Positions 10,643 through 23,121 of a DNA stretch of 64,000 bases are shown here, piece by piece. This DNA comes from Lyophyllum atratum. Taxonomy: Eukaryota; Basidiomycota; Agaricomycetes; Agaricales; Lyophyllaceae. Position numbers and translations under genes: made by a program. The notes under the pieces were generated by a model. The model was given only the letters and a program-made list of their open reading frames with translations. It was not told the origin of the DNA and ran no database searches. The DNA lies in assembly GCA_014905825.1 (NCBI GenBank), contig JACGCN010000038.1, positions 62,001-126,000 on the forward strand. Direction: 5' to 3'. Position 1 is the stretch's first letter; every line of letters starts with the position of its first letter.

Positions 10643-13600
10643 GGACTCGGGGAGCGAAGAGAGCCGATACGGAAATCCGGGAAACGCTCTATGCAAAGGT
10701 GTGAAACGGGTCCTGGCCTGACGCCCAAAATGGAAGCGATGCGATCGGTTGACAAAGGATCTGACAAACTGTCCGACGAACTGGGCTGCAACCTGACTCG
10801 AATAATTCCAAATCGGGCCTGCCGCGGCAACTCAGTGTGGCTCGGCATCCACCTGGCCCCCGGCTCACGCACTTTTGCCGTCTACCACGCAACCTCCACC
10901 GACGATACCGTGGCCATTCGTCACCAACACGTCCATTGTCGGCTCGACTCGGTCGCTGCGACCTGCCCCGCAGCTTCGTCGTTATCCTGTCCCACATCAT
11001 CGGACGTGGCCATATCAAGTCAGTCCCCATCATCTGCACAGGCTCCGCCTACGCCGCAGTCAGCGCTGTTGAGGGCTTTTCTATCCCACTTCTAATGCCA
11101 ATTCCACGTCAATTACGCTTCCTAATGTCGATATTATTAATCCCGAATGTATCGCCTTTGCACCCTTTCGGTTCGACTCATCTCGACTCAGACGCAACCG
11201 TGCTCCAGTATCAATGCACACATGCGTGTAAACTGACCCACAGCTCCTAGGTACCTGTGAGTGCGAAGCAGTCATATTCTCGCTTGAAGCCTCGGATGTG
11301 CTATGCAGGTTTGATGCTCTCTATCCATAATCGGACTACCACCCACGTAGCCACTCTTCCGAGTCGAGCATTCTCTCCTGACATACGTCAGCTGCTTCCA
11401 TGAGATTCCATAATCCATCATCTAAAAGTTCATTGTTCCCATCACATTCGGATTCCGCATTATATGTCGTAGCATCTGCTCACTCATCCATTTGCTTACT
11501 GGCCCAATCCTCTATCGACATCTAAACGTCCTCCCAAGATCACTAATCGTCCTACGGCGGTAGCAGGCAGCGGCTAACTTGGGTCACCTACGCTCAAGAC
11601 ATTTTCTCCACCTAATCACTGGTCATGGGAGGCGTTAATCCAGGGACAGAACGGCCATCATCCATGCATGACCTACATTCAGTGTTTTCTGTCAAGATGG
11701 AGTCAATCCACTGGTCGGCGGTCGCACACTACCTAACCAGGCTCCAGCACACCTGAGGCCCACACGGACTTATTGAAAACGTTTACCTCGGCTTTCAGGT
11801 CGTCTGCATGTCGCGCATTGGGCCCATCAGTCACCCCCCTTTTTTAGGGTATAGACCTATCTGACGAATTGGTATCATCCCATCAACTTGGCCCGCCAAG
11901 TGTGTCAACAATCTACTGTCTCTTGGATCATGACTTTCGGATGTCCAGATCCTCATCACCATATGCAGTTACAAGTGGCTCGACTCTCGAGCGATGCCTA
12001 CAAATAGCCAATCCATTCGCATTTTCACCCCCGTGCGCACTCACGCGCTCGTATTCTCCGGTTGGCTCAACCCATTCCCAATCCCGACAAAGTTACGTCG
12101 ACGTCCCTCATCACGGTCTTTCGAAGGATAGTGTCAGCTGGTGATACCTGTAACACGGCCGTAGCTATGCACTACGCCCGCCTTTGCCATGGCTGTTTCT
12201 CCTCCAAAATTGTATAAAGATCCAGGGCGCCAAGGTAGTCCGAGGTATAACACTAATACTTCAATTCGACTTTTAATTGGTGGGCCACCGGGCTTTGATT
12301 CCATCGAAATTTGATCCGTTCGTCGACTGTGATCGTGAAGTTGATTTTTGCAAAAACAGGTTCAAAAAGAGAGCGGAGCTGCTTGGAGCTCCTTGTAATT
12401 GCGCTGGAGCCAAGAGTATACAACGGACTCCAGTATATAGTTCTATTCAAAAGCGCTTACTACACAATACCCCCGCCTTGATACACGCATGTTCAACGCC
12501 CATCACAAGCTTTTCAAGTATCGCAGTTATTTCGTTGACAACAGTATTCAGGTGGGTACGAGCACGGTTTCCCCAACTCAACAGCACCCAACCATTCGCA
12601 AGTCTAGGCTTCCCCATGCCACCGCACACATACCGACCTGGCTCAATCTTCCCCAAGAGTGATATCAAATCAAAGCAAGTCCGGGTTTGCAGGAGGAAGC
12701 AATCGTACACCCAGATCCCCGTTGCGGGAGTGACATAAAGTGATACTGGAATGACAGGATCATGCTTCCTCGTGTTCAAGTCGGTTAGGGTGGATAGATA
12801 GATAGATGGTTGGGCATTGTCAGGTGAATATGTAGGCGGGTTCGAGGCTTCGCTGGATCAGATTCCGCCACACCTGTCTGACTTGCACGGGTACGGCTTC
12901 TTGTAGATTCAGGCGTCAGGACTTTCATGAATCACGGGCACGGTCCTAGACAGGTGATGGCGGGCGCGGACACAGCGGAAAGAGGCAGGACAATCACGTA
13001 TCTGATATACACCGGTACAAGCGAGAATCGGGAATGACGTCGACTCTCGAATGCACACACCATCCCAGCAGTATGAATACATAGCATAAGGATGGGGTTG
13101 GTAATGATCGTGGGGCACAAGTGGTAGGTGGTGGGTACGCAGGGAAAAAGGGGTACGGCAACGTGCAAGATGGGTCTGATCAACAGACGCGAAAAATGGG
13201 GTGGGATGGGGACTCGAGGCTGGCGTGCGAGATAAAGCTGAGCATGGGGAAGGAAGCAGGACCAAAATTTGGACTTTGGGGAAATCATGGGATGTGCGGG
13301 CGTAAGAATTAAAGTGGATGTAGATGGCCAGGATCAACTCGGTTATCATAAGGAACGACGGGGTGGAGTAAGATCTACAAAGGAGACATGGGGGACCAGA
13401 TAACGCACGACTGATTGTCGATAACAGAATAGCAAAGCAAACTGCGAGCCATCTCATAACCCTTCTAAGTCGAGGTTGGAGGCTGACCCCGGGTCCGAGA
13501 CCACGTCCAAAAAGCTACGATTCCACTCCCAATTCGCGTGTCGTCTCCGCCGCCGCCGCCGCCTCCCCCCAATGAGGTCACAGATGCGGGTGTCTGAAGT

Positions 13601-13930
13601 GCACCAGGCACCCTGGAAAGCCTGCTCGACATATCCGTCCTCGCCCTAATGGTAGACAGACCCCTGACGACGCTCAGCGACCAAACATCCGCACCTCACA
13701 CGCCTCCTCCTTTCCATCTCGTTCTTCTTCGTCGCAGTCTCCCGGCCCCGGGTAAAAATCGAGACACATAGGGCAGGTAGGCAAAAGCACGCGTGACAAG
13801 CACCATCTTTTCGCTTCTTCATCTGCCAGGACACCACCGCGTATATCCCCCACTATCGCACCAGGTATACCTTGCTTTATCCGCTGCCCATCCCAATAAA
13901 AAAATCTCCCAAGAAACACGTAGCAGCGGT
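10643..13930. other. 3.3-kb stretch without a recognised gene
   Basis: No domain or continuous exon chain could be built in either direction. Open frames of up to 182 codons (12909-13457, -) are low in recognisable content. Short repeats present are a (GATA)n tract near 12794-12808 and a GCC run near 13547-13563. A pyrimidine-rich patch precedes the end of the AT-hook gene, probably its 3' UTR. Confidence 0.45.
13547..13563. repeat. GCC trinucleotide microsatellite
   Basis: Five to six tandem CCG/GCC units lie about 370 bp downstream of the AT-hook gene stop. No reading frame of interest crosses them. Confidence 0.6.
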
Positions 13931-15597
13931 CTACATGAGTCCACCGCTGGGGCCAGCCCCACCCTCCTTGTTGCGGTTCTTGCTGCCCTTGGGCCGACCG
14001 CGCGGGCGTTTGCCCATTGGCGGTGCTTCTGGGGTCCCGAGGTCCCCAGCTCCGCGTTTCGTCCCTGCGCTCGCGCTGTTCTGTGAGTCGCTTCCGCCTA
14101 GTCTGCGTTCGTTGAGGTATCTGTACAAAGGAGCAAGTCAGTCCGCTATTCAATCAGGAAGGCCTTCGGAGCGAGTGAAGAAGGAGCAAGAAGATGGGAT
14201 GCATTGAACGTGTCGCGCTATCCAAGATAGAACGCGCCACAAACGTGTGCGCGACGGTGAGGGAGGGTACCCTTCTAACATACATACGGATACAGGTGAA
14301 AAGAAGTGCCGGGGCTTCTCTGGCATGTCATAACGGCAGCGTCTGCCACGTCGCAAGGACTCCAATCCAGCTTCTGGTGCAATGTCCTACCTTCCCCGGA
14401 GAAGAGTCGGACTGCCGGTGTTCAAGGAGATACTAGAGCCGAATATGACGGCAGAAATCATGCGCAAAGGAGAAAGGACTTGGAATAGAGAGGTGATAGG
14501 AGACGGGTGATATCAACCAACACATTGCAGAACGGATCCTTGTTCGGCTCAACAGCAGGAGGAAGTACTCACTGATTTGATTTCTCATCTAACGTGCTCT
14601 GTATACTTGGTAGAGCTGGCTGTCCAAGTTCTTGTCGCAGCCTGTCAACGTCATTCTTCGAAACAGCGTATTCGCCTTCGGTAAGCTGGTTCATCTTGGT
14701 GCGAATCTCGTGACATCTGAAAGGAAAAATGTCGTCAGTCAATCAAGGACAGGTAACAAGATATTCGGAGGTGATAAAATGTAGTGGGAATGAGAGGGGA
14801 GGATACGCACTCTCTTTCGATCGTTGACTCCATGAGGTCGGCCTTTAATACCCATACCGATGAGAATCCAACCCAAAATTAGAACAGAAGACTTTCATCG
14901 CTTACCTTGTCGCGGTCCTCGTTTATCTGTCGAGGAATCGTCTATAAGCCCTGGTCCCAAGACAAAGATATCTGGGTGTCCTCACCTCTCGTAAAGCATT
15001 CAAGAGCCTCGTCCGTTCACTTTCTAATCTATAGATAACGCAATCAGCGCCTGGTTTCCCATCGTCTGGCGAGCAGTAGAAGGCGACGTACTTGTTCCTC
15101 TGCTCTCGGATGTCCTGGATCGCCTTGCTCTTCTCTTGCAACGAGGCATGCGCCGACAGGATGTGCGCGGTATGCAACTGCAGCGTCAACGCGTGTTTTC
15201 TGTGATCGCAATCAGCACACACTCAAGCGGGCTATCTTGCAGATATTTCGGGTCCTCCGGTGAAGAATGCGCCCCGAGAATTACGAGACGATACCTTCGG
15301 ACAACCGTGGCAACTGAAAGGGAGATGCACGTACTTAAGTTCGGCCGTTTTGGCTAGATGGACGAGATCCTTCGTCCAATCGCCGGTGGCAACGAGTGGT
15401 GTCGACGTGCCTGTCGCTGGGCCAGCGCTCTGCGACGGTTGCAGGTGCTGGGGTTGCTGTTGTGGTTGATGGGTGGTATCCTGTGGCGCGATGCCCGCAT
15501 TTCCGTTGACTATGGGGGCCTGCAGATGGGTGCCTGGTGGGCCTGTGTAGTGAACATACTGAGGTTGTGGGTGGTGGTATTGCAGCTGCTGCGACAT
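13931..15597 (-). CDS. Coiled-coil protein with C-terminal AT-hook, seven exons including micro-exons
   Basis: Seven exons on the minus strand (15597-15335, 15199-15092, 15028-14986, 14926-14906, 14842-14811, 14716-14573, 14120-13931) join in phase to 266 residues. Exons 3, 4 and 5 are only 43, 21 and 32 bases. The N-terminus is Gln/Pro/His-rich (about 1-65). A region of helical heptad character follows (about 75-200: AELKKHALTLQLHTAHIL, then LESERTRLLNALRE, INEDRDK and HEIRTKMNQL), likely a coiled coil. KRPRGRPKGSK at about residues 241-251 is a canonical AT-hook, which binds the minor groove of AT-rich DNA. A nuclear DNA- or chromatin-bound role is therefore likely. I do not recognise a named orthologue. 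An in-frame ATG ten codons upstream (15627) is an alternative start. Confidence 0.8.
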
Positions 15598-17216
15598 TTT
15601 TTTAGCGAGCGCGTCGGGTAAGTACAACGATCGAAGTTTCTGGGGTCTCGTTGAAATTTACTGTTGATGGTTGCTTGGGAGTGGCAGGAGTGTCGCCTTT
15701 GTTGGCGTTTGTTATCATTCAAGGCCTTCATCTCCTCAAATGACGCAGCCTCCAATTGGACTGCTCAAATCCTCTATACGTTTACAGCGCTCGCTCGAAG
15801 CTAGAAGCTGATAAGGCTATGGATGAATGAGGGCATGCTGTACCTAAATGCTACAGCAAGTACCATTATAGCTGTTGCAACAATACGAAGTGTGTGACGT
15901 AGGACCTGAATTTCATCGCTAAGTACTAGTAAGTACGGGAACCTGCGTCGATGAAAAGTTTTCTGATAGGACGCAGAAGCACCTAAGTACCTAGCTAAGG
16001 GGACTGCATCGGCATAGTACAAACTCCAGCGATGCAAAACTGTCGTTGAGGTCCCATCCACACATGACATGCAGGGTTGTCGTACACACGGAAATATAAG
16101 CACCCATCTTCCAGCTTAGATGCAAATTAATCATCGTAATCAAATTGCAAGCAGCCCACCAGACATATCATCCATCGCATCCTCCTAAACCAGCCGCTAA
16201 TTTTCACGCTCAGTAGGTAGTATGCATTGTCGGAGTCAATGCCGAGAGAATTGGCGCGAGACGAACTGGCAGGTACCATTCCAAGCGACTCGTCTGGCAG
16301 GTGTCTGTCCTGGTTCACGATCCAGGCCCAGCAATCGGCGGCAGATACGTGGAAGGGTGGTCACATCGTCGCTCCAAGCCCACAGCGGCACAATTCCATC
16401 CGAGGGAGGTTCCCATACGGGCGCTGGTGTAATCTCGGGAAATGAGGGACAGGGCAGCAGTCCATGCCATTACACATGCTGATCGATTGCGGGGGCATGT
16501 GAACGTCTATGGTTGCACATTCCCAGCGGCCGATTGACGAGGTCTTCCAAGTAGAAGCTTGTCTAGTCCCGCGAATGAATCGCGACAGTGGCGCCGGCGA
16601 AAGAATGCCTGTGATGATGATGACCGCAGTATGACATGCATATGTACTGAGCGCCGAACAAGCTTGGATTACCGCGGGTGACGATAACAGGCCAGGCTTA
16701 AAATGGAGCTGTCAGAGTTGAGGCCTGGTACCCTAGCAGGGTAGGCCATTATTGGGATTCCTGGGCACAGATAGCCGTGGACGTCGAATATGAACTGGAC
16801 TACGCAGTCATAGCCGAGGCGTAGTCTGATAGGAGAGCAAAGAAGCAAGATACATGTGTATCATAGGGGAATCGATGTCTTGAGAATCGGTTCAACGCAG
16901 CGAGATTCCAGAAAAACTTTGACAGTCTGTTGGAAGACCGAAATTCTGGCGCGCCGCTGAATCGGAAGGCCGAGTTCATCCAGCGGGGCCCATGAGCAGC
17001 TGCAATGTATACATCTGTGTCTTATGTTGCCTGTTGGAGGAACGCATAGGGAAAGTAGAGGCAGATTAGGACAGGAGGATGGTGGTGATCGCAAATCAGG
17101 ACAGGACTTCGCTGTCACCGGCAAATTCCCATTCGAGCTTTCGATCGCACGTCGCGACTCATTCCGGTGTCCTTGGTTCTTCTTCAACCCATTGCGTCCA
17201 TCTCCATAAGCTCAAT
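15598..17216. other. Divergent upstream region of the AT-hook and NAA20 genes
   Basis: About 1.6 kb between divergent starts. Open frames are short and give no domain. At 16486-16503 lies an 18-base sequence that occurs again exactly at 36550-36567. No TATA box is clear for either gene, as is common for housekeeping promoters. Confidence 0.45.
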
Positions 17217-17994
17217 ATGAGTGTTCTTCGCCCCTTCAAAGCCACAGATATGTTCAAATTCAATAACATGTAAGCAATCATCCTAGAACCAGAATTATAT
17301 CCTGACTGGAACTCGTAATTTAGTAATTTGGACATATGGACGGAGACTGTGAGTCACCATCACCTCTGTCCACCTCTACTAACCTCAAGGAGTACTTCAG
17401 TATGGCATTGGATTTTACCTGAACTACCTGTCACGCTGGCCAGACCTCTGCTGCGTGCAAGAAGCACCCACTGGGCGCATGATGGGCTACGGTCAGTCCC
17501 CTCACTTCCATTCTCTCCTTCTTTTCTCAATCTTCCATAACTGCATGTTCCAGTCATCGGAAAAGCCGAAGGTTCTGGGCTGGAATGGCACGGACACGTC
17601 ACAGCGATTACCGTCGCGCCAGAATACCGCCGGCTCTCGCTAGCACGCAAAATGATGGGCCTGCTCGAGATGGTCACCGAAGAGATTTACAAGGGCTTTT
17701 TCGTGGATCTGTATGTGCGGTGCGCGAACAATGTGGCTATAGAGATGTACGAGGGGATGGGGTACAGCGTGTATCGCCGGGTGCGGGAATATTATGGGAG
17801 TATAGGAGTCGGGAAAGGGGGTCGCGACGAAGAGGATGCCTTCGGTGCGTTTGTTCCAATTCCTCCTCTTGGCAATCTGTTCATTTTTCTTATGATTCCC
17901 AGACATGCGAAAACCCATGTCGCGAGATCACGGTCGACGGTCTGTGCGACAAAACGGACGAGATATGATCGTCAGCGCCCACGACGTCTCATAA
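17217..17994 (+). CDS. NAA20: N-terminal acetyltransferase B catalytic subunit (Nat3/NAA20)
   Basis: Five exons (17217-17269, 17324-17348, 17401-17491, 17554-17844, 17903-17994) give 183 residues. The protein acetylates nascent N-termini of the Met-Asp/Glu/Asn/Gln type on the ribosome together with an NAA25/Mdm20 partner. It begins MSVLRPFKATDMFKFNNINL and continues LDIWTETYGIGFYLNYLSRW, both characteristic of NAA20. The GNAT core follows with HVTAITVAPEYRRLSLA, where RRLSLA is the acetyl-CoA pyrophosphate loop (Q/RxxGxA position, here Ser for Gly as in this family), then FFVDLYVRCANNVAIEMYEG and YSVYRRVREYY. The C-terminal tail carries DMRKPMSRD, also typical. Length is close to other fungal NAA20. 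It converges on IML1, with 68 bp between the two stop codons. The second exon is only 25 bases. Confidence 0.95.
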
Positions 17995-18062
17995 CCCGTC
18001 CAAAAAGTTTTACTTTACAATTACACGTGTACACCATTCAAACCCCTAATAGATAATCATTA

Positions 18063-21000
18063 TCATATAGCAAGAGGAGGTGGCTCCTCCGGTGACTGAT
18101 ACGCCTGCAGTATCACAAGCTCCTCTTCGTAAAAGTCTAGCAGCGTCTTCTTATCCGACACGAAACGATGCAGCTCAAGCCTAATCTCCTCCGCAATAGC
18201 CGCCCTCCGTGAATCCTTGTTCTTCGCCATCCGTCCAGGTCCCATCAGACGATTCGTCAAGAACACGAAACCCTGCGAACCGCCTAGCACCTGGACGAAA
18301 CCCATCCCGGAGCGGTGCACGAACTGAGTGTATTTGTAAGGCGACCGCCGGTACGAGTACACCACATCAACCTGCTCTGGGTACAGCCCAGCGGCCTCGA
18401 CGTCCAGGATCCATCCAAACTTCTTGAGCAGGACGTACTCGAAGTAGTGTGTCGTCTGCGTTCCTTCCGGAACGCGCTTCTCGATGTCCATCACGATCGG
18501 AGGGGGTACAGCAAGGCGCATGGGGAAGCATGATTGGTAGGCATTACGCTCGCGGATATCGCTGATTTGCGTCACGTAGGCCTCAACGAGCTTCAGCCCA
18601 TACCGGTCGATCGTCCTGCCCCATTGGCGGATGAGATCCTCAATGCAGCGTGCAGTAGTGCCAATCCACTGCAGCTCGAAATGGAAGACCGTTTCTGGGT
18701 TATGGATGATGTCGTGGTGCAGGATAATGGATTCTGCTTGGTCGCTCTTCTAAGGAGAGCGATTTTTTTTCAATTAGCAGAAGTGTATGACGTAATGGAG
18801 GAAGAGTAATACCTTGCTGGGATCGATGTCAATGACCATGCTCTGGCTGAGGATTATCCGCTTCTTGTTTCTCCGAGGGCTTGCATTTTTCGGAGGTACG
18901 ACGCTGGACGGATAGTAGCTTGCTCTAGGAGGATCCTCGGTCGTGTACCGCCGGAACCAGCTTTTTGGTGTCATCGCAATACTGTACTCCCCTCTTAGAC
19001 GATAAAAGTAGTGTCTAAACAAACGAGGAGCTCAGCATCGCACATGGAATATGATAGACCAACTCACCCATCAAGGAAATTATGGTAGCCACGACAATGC
19101 TCAAACAAGCCCTGCTCTTGCAATTTCATACCCCATTCCGTAGCCTGGGACCTCGATGATACGTCCCGGAACTCGCGAACGAGCCATGACACAAGGTCAT
19201 ACCCAATGAACGAATTTGGGTACTGGGAATGGTGCCAGTGGTTGTCCTTAATCGGAACCCCATCCTCCTCCCGCATCGCTTTCGCAATCGCCGCCAGTGT
19301 CATGTCACCGATTTCCCGCTCGCTCTTGATCTTCTTCTTCAGCGGACCTATAGAATGGACCTGTTCCAGCTGATCCATCAGCGCCGCATCCCGAACAGAC
19401 AGGGCAGGCCCAAGCGTCGTTGGGAGCAGGCGAACGGCCGGATGCACGGCTTTATCCTCTAGCGACTGCCATCGCAGCCTCGTAAACTGCTCTGCGAGTT
19501 TTTCGATCCCTTGGATACGAATTTCGTCCTCGTCGAGGTATTCGCCGTTTGAACCTGTAACGGGTGCTGGCGGCTCTGCAGTAGGTATGACGATGAAACG
19601 TGTACGCCAGTAGCGTAGGGACTCGTTGAAATTGTGCTCATAGCCGGCGACTAGCATGTCAAGTCTGAGAGATAGCTCGATCAGTCAGTTGCGAAGCTCG
19701 GAGTGTTGGGCACGTACCGATTCCAACCATAGTTCTCGAGCCCATGAGATGAAAATTGCGTCGACATTTCCGTATAACCACCTAGGAATCGAGGGTCACT
19801 TCAATTAGAACCTAACGCAGGGAAAACGACGCACCGCCGAGCTTCGGCCACATCAAACACTGATAGAGGAACGGTTTGGAGGGTGGCATCCGCCTCACAT
19901 ACCGTCGAACCTGGATAGCCTCGCCTGTATACGAGATACGATGGATCTCATTCGTCATGCTGAGGTACACAGGATCGTCCGGCGAGCGCAACACATCCGA
20001 CGCCCCCACCGGCTTAGGCGTCAACTCATCCTCCGTCATAAGCGATTTCGTTCGCCGAATGATCATCTTCTCCTCCACCTCCCCACGTTTGGACGGCCGA
20101 CGAAGGACGAACTGGAATCCCTGCGCAAGCCGCACCGCCGCCATACCCCGCATGACGGCCAGGGCCCACGCCCGTCGATGATCATCCAAAGTCCCCTTGA
20201 CGGTGGGAGGCTTCACCAGAAACGATCGCATTTCCCCTGGGTCGACAACAAAGTCGTACGAGAAGACATCATAGAGGGATTCCAGTTCAGAGACAGTCGG
20301 GAAGTGTTCGACAGTCAAAGGCAAACACACAGGGACGACCATCGACTTCCATTTGACCTCGTGCTTCGTCAGAACCTGGGGAAACATGTGTTGCCAGCGT
20401 CGTGCAAGGGACGAGTGGCTGTGTGGGACAGCCGACTGGGGCTGAGAGGGGTTACACACTACCCCAGGGGAGGAAGATGTGAAAGTGGGTGCGTGAATGC
20501 TAGCATTACTGCGTCGTTTGCCGAATGTGGCTTCGTCACGGGGTGGGGTGCCAACTGGGGAGCGACGGATATGCGTCGCACGGTAGGGCATGAGACTGTC
20601 TTCCTCAAAGGTGCGTCCTGTACTCGCCCTGGTAGAGAGTGGGGCATTGCGGATGGCCATGGGCATGGGAGATTGCGGGAGGGGAGAGTGGTTGACCTGC
20701 GCTACTGTAGGTTTGGAGGCCGGCATTCGTATGGGAGAGGATGTTCGAGGGGCAGGGGCAGACTTCACCGCCAGCTTCTCCTTTATAGGAACATGATTCA
20801 TCGCTGATGCTGAGGCGGATACGGGCGAGGTTTGTGGCTCGCTTAGTCCGCTGCGGAAGGGGTTGAAAAGCCAGGAGGGAGCAAGCTTCGATGCTAATGT
20901 TGAGCGTGGAGGGGTTGCTTGCCCACGCGCCGCCTTCGAGGAGGTAGCAGATAAGTTTGACCGCAAGGACATGATGGAAGACTGGGAAGGCGACTTGCTG

Positions 21001-23121
21001 AGCCCGGTGAAAGTTACTCCACTCGCTTTACTGGGGGACTCTTCCGGCGGCAGCTCGACGAGAACTCGTTTCGGGCTTTCCTCGATAGGATCAATCCTTC
21101 CTAGCATCACTGAATTTCGATGGGAATTGCGCTTGTCGGGATTTCGGAACGACATTCCAATGGCAGAGCTACTGCCAGACGGTGTGACCGAGTCTCGAGT
21201 CACATTTGAGGTCTTCGATTCTTGTTTGAGGGCGAAGATGTCCGTGTCGAACCTATCGGCATCCAACTGCGATGGTGCAGCGTCTTCCAAAACATCCCGA
21301 GGAGGAGTGGACAATGATGTCTCCATGGGTTCCGGTAAGAAGGGTACCTCTATGCTCGAAAGCACGTCGAGCTCCAGAAGGCCTAGCATTTGAATCTGAT
21401 GCATTTTGGCCCGGCCCACGAACCTTGACAGACAGTAAGTCAGTCTGAGAAGGCTCAAAATGACAGTTACAAGATAGCCCACCTGTCACCTCTGATTGGC
21501 AAATCCATCTGCTTATCCCAAAACGTCACCGACATCCAGAACGGCTCCCACCAAAAGGTCTTTTGTTCTCCGATATTGCTCTCGTCGACCGTTCCCCAAA
21601 GGGGGTCCATTGATTGCGGGCCATATTTCCCATCTAATTCCTGTTTCGGCTCAGCGCTGCGGAAGCTGAACACCGGGCTTTGATGCAGAGGCGGTTTCGC
21701 AAGTGATACGAGGTCAATGAGGAACCCCTGGTCTAGCAGGCGGGTGGTAGTGAGGCGGAGAAGATCCTTTGATACTCGAAAATAACCCGTGCCTGGAGTG
21801 ACTACGACAACTGTCGTTCCTGTAAGAGACAGAGAGCGATCGATATAGTGGGTTTCCGTGGGGTTCAGGGCGAGGTTGATAGCTTCCAAGATAGGTCCAT
21901 TGTGCGCGAATGAAATTCGACCTATCAGCCGAACCTGGGCGGGAGGTCCGATGGTCGATGCATCTAGAGTTGATTGATGGTAGTGGTGCGTCAAAAGGAT
22001 ATCGCGCTGGAAATCCCAAAAGGAGTCTTTTAGGCTAACTAGGGTCGGCTTCCATTCGTTAATCACTTCGAGGTCTGTGATGACCTTGAAGAAGTCCTTG
22101 TACCATTTGCCATATTCGTCCTGGCGGAGAGGCCCAGCAGCGTAATCGATTTCATATTCCTCGTAGAATACGCGGGATATGAGGACGATGGTGACGGTAT
22201 GATTCGTGCCTGCAGCGCGCCATTTCGAGAGCAAGGCCGGAAGGAAAGAATGTACGATTTTCTCGTAGTAGCGTTCGCCATCCCCAGCGAACTCCCATAA
22301 TTCACGACAAACTTGGATGAAAATCGTCGCTTTGGCAGATAAGGATCTATATATCGCCTTGGTGGCGGATGTGACACAGGCCGATGATACCTGTTGAGGT
22401 TTCAGGTGAGTTGTTCGTAGCGAGACGATAGGAAAGGCCTACCGTTTTTCCGTCAATGTAGATGTTCTGTATCTTAGCAGCGATATTACCAGCAAACGTT
22501 ATCTGTTGATCGGTATAAATGCATTGTCCGACGAGATCTTTTCCCAGTCTCCACATGTCGTTTCTCCCAAGGTATTGATCCTGGAAGACGAATTCGACAT
22601 ATTCCGCGCAGCAACTCTTCCTATCAACCTGAGGTAAATTCCTAAGCTATCAAGCGCCCTAGAGGCAATGCTGAGACTAACCTTCGTTGCGGTGACTTCA
22701 GAATTATTCCTTAGTCGAAAGATTTCTGCAATTGGCTTGGGTATAGAGATCTACGACACGGTTGCAATGTTGAATTGAGAGGCTAAAGCACACGGCATGA
22801 GCAACGCACCTGCAGCTGAGGCTTCGAGCAACCATCATCCTTCGGTACGGTAAAGAGAAACGCGAAATCTGGATCGTTTGAATTGCTCCCCATCACGCGC
22901 AACAAATCCCCTTCTGCTACACCGGGCCACCATGATTGATTGAAAATGACCGATTGGGATTCCTTCGAATCATCCTTCGTATCATGTACCCATGAATTGA
23001 GTATCTTGAAGTCTCCATACTGAAGAGGAACAGCAGGTATAGGCCTCAGAATGGATTGAGCTGTGTTGGACCGGCGGCGGCTGTACTGAGACTGCTGGGA
23101 TTCTGCCCGAGAGGTTGCCAT
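18063..23121 (-). CDS. IML1: IML1/DEPDC5 homologue, GATOR1 (SEACIT) GTPase-activating subunit
   Basis: Nine exons on the minus strand (23121-22810, 22750-22682, 22628-22443, 22390-21483, 21423-19835, 19781-19718, 19664-19068, 19014-18813, 18749-18063) join in phase to 1537 residues, near the usual 1500-1600. In yeast and animals this subunit of GATOR1/SEACIT, with Npr2 and Npr3, restrains TORC1 at the vacuole or lysosome when amino acids are scarce. The IML1 N-terminal domain spans about 190-490 and includes SSACVTSATKAIYRSLSAKA and RVFYEEYEIDYAAGPLRQDE. Residues about 510-830 form a long Ser/Pro-rich disordered insert. A DEP domain lies at about 1160-1240 (YPNSFIGYDLVSWLVREF, then GLFEHCRGYHNFLDG). 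The C-terminal domain includes KKFGWILDVEAAGLYPEQV. No break was found. A cytosolic, vacuole-membrane-associated location is expected. Confidence 0.95.

Noticed and set aside
12909..13457. 182-codon minus-strand frame with a hydrophobic start
   Set aside because: The start (MRWLAVCFAILLSTISRALS) resembles a signal peptide, but the rest shows no domain or codon bias and is Ser/Pro/His-rich in the manner of shadow frames.
19941..20807. 288-codon plus-strand frame
   Set aside because: It is antisense to the disordered part of IML1, where the minus-strand frame has clear family homology on both sides and consistent splice phases. The frame is a by-product of GC-rich codon use.
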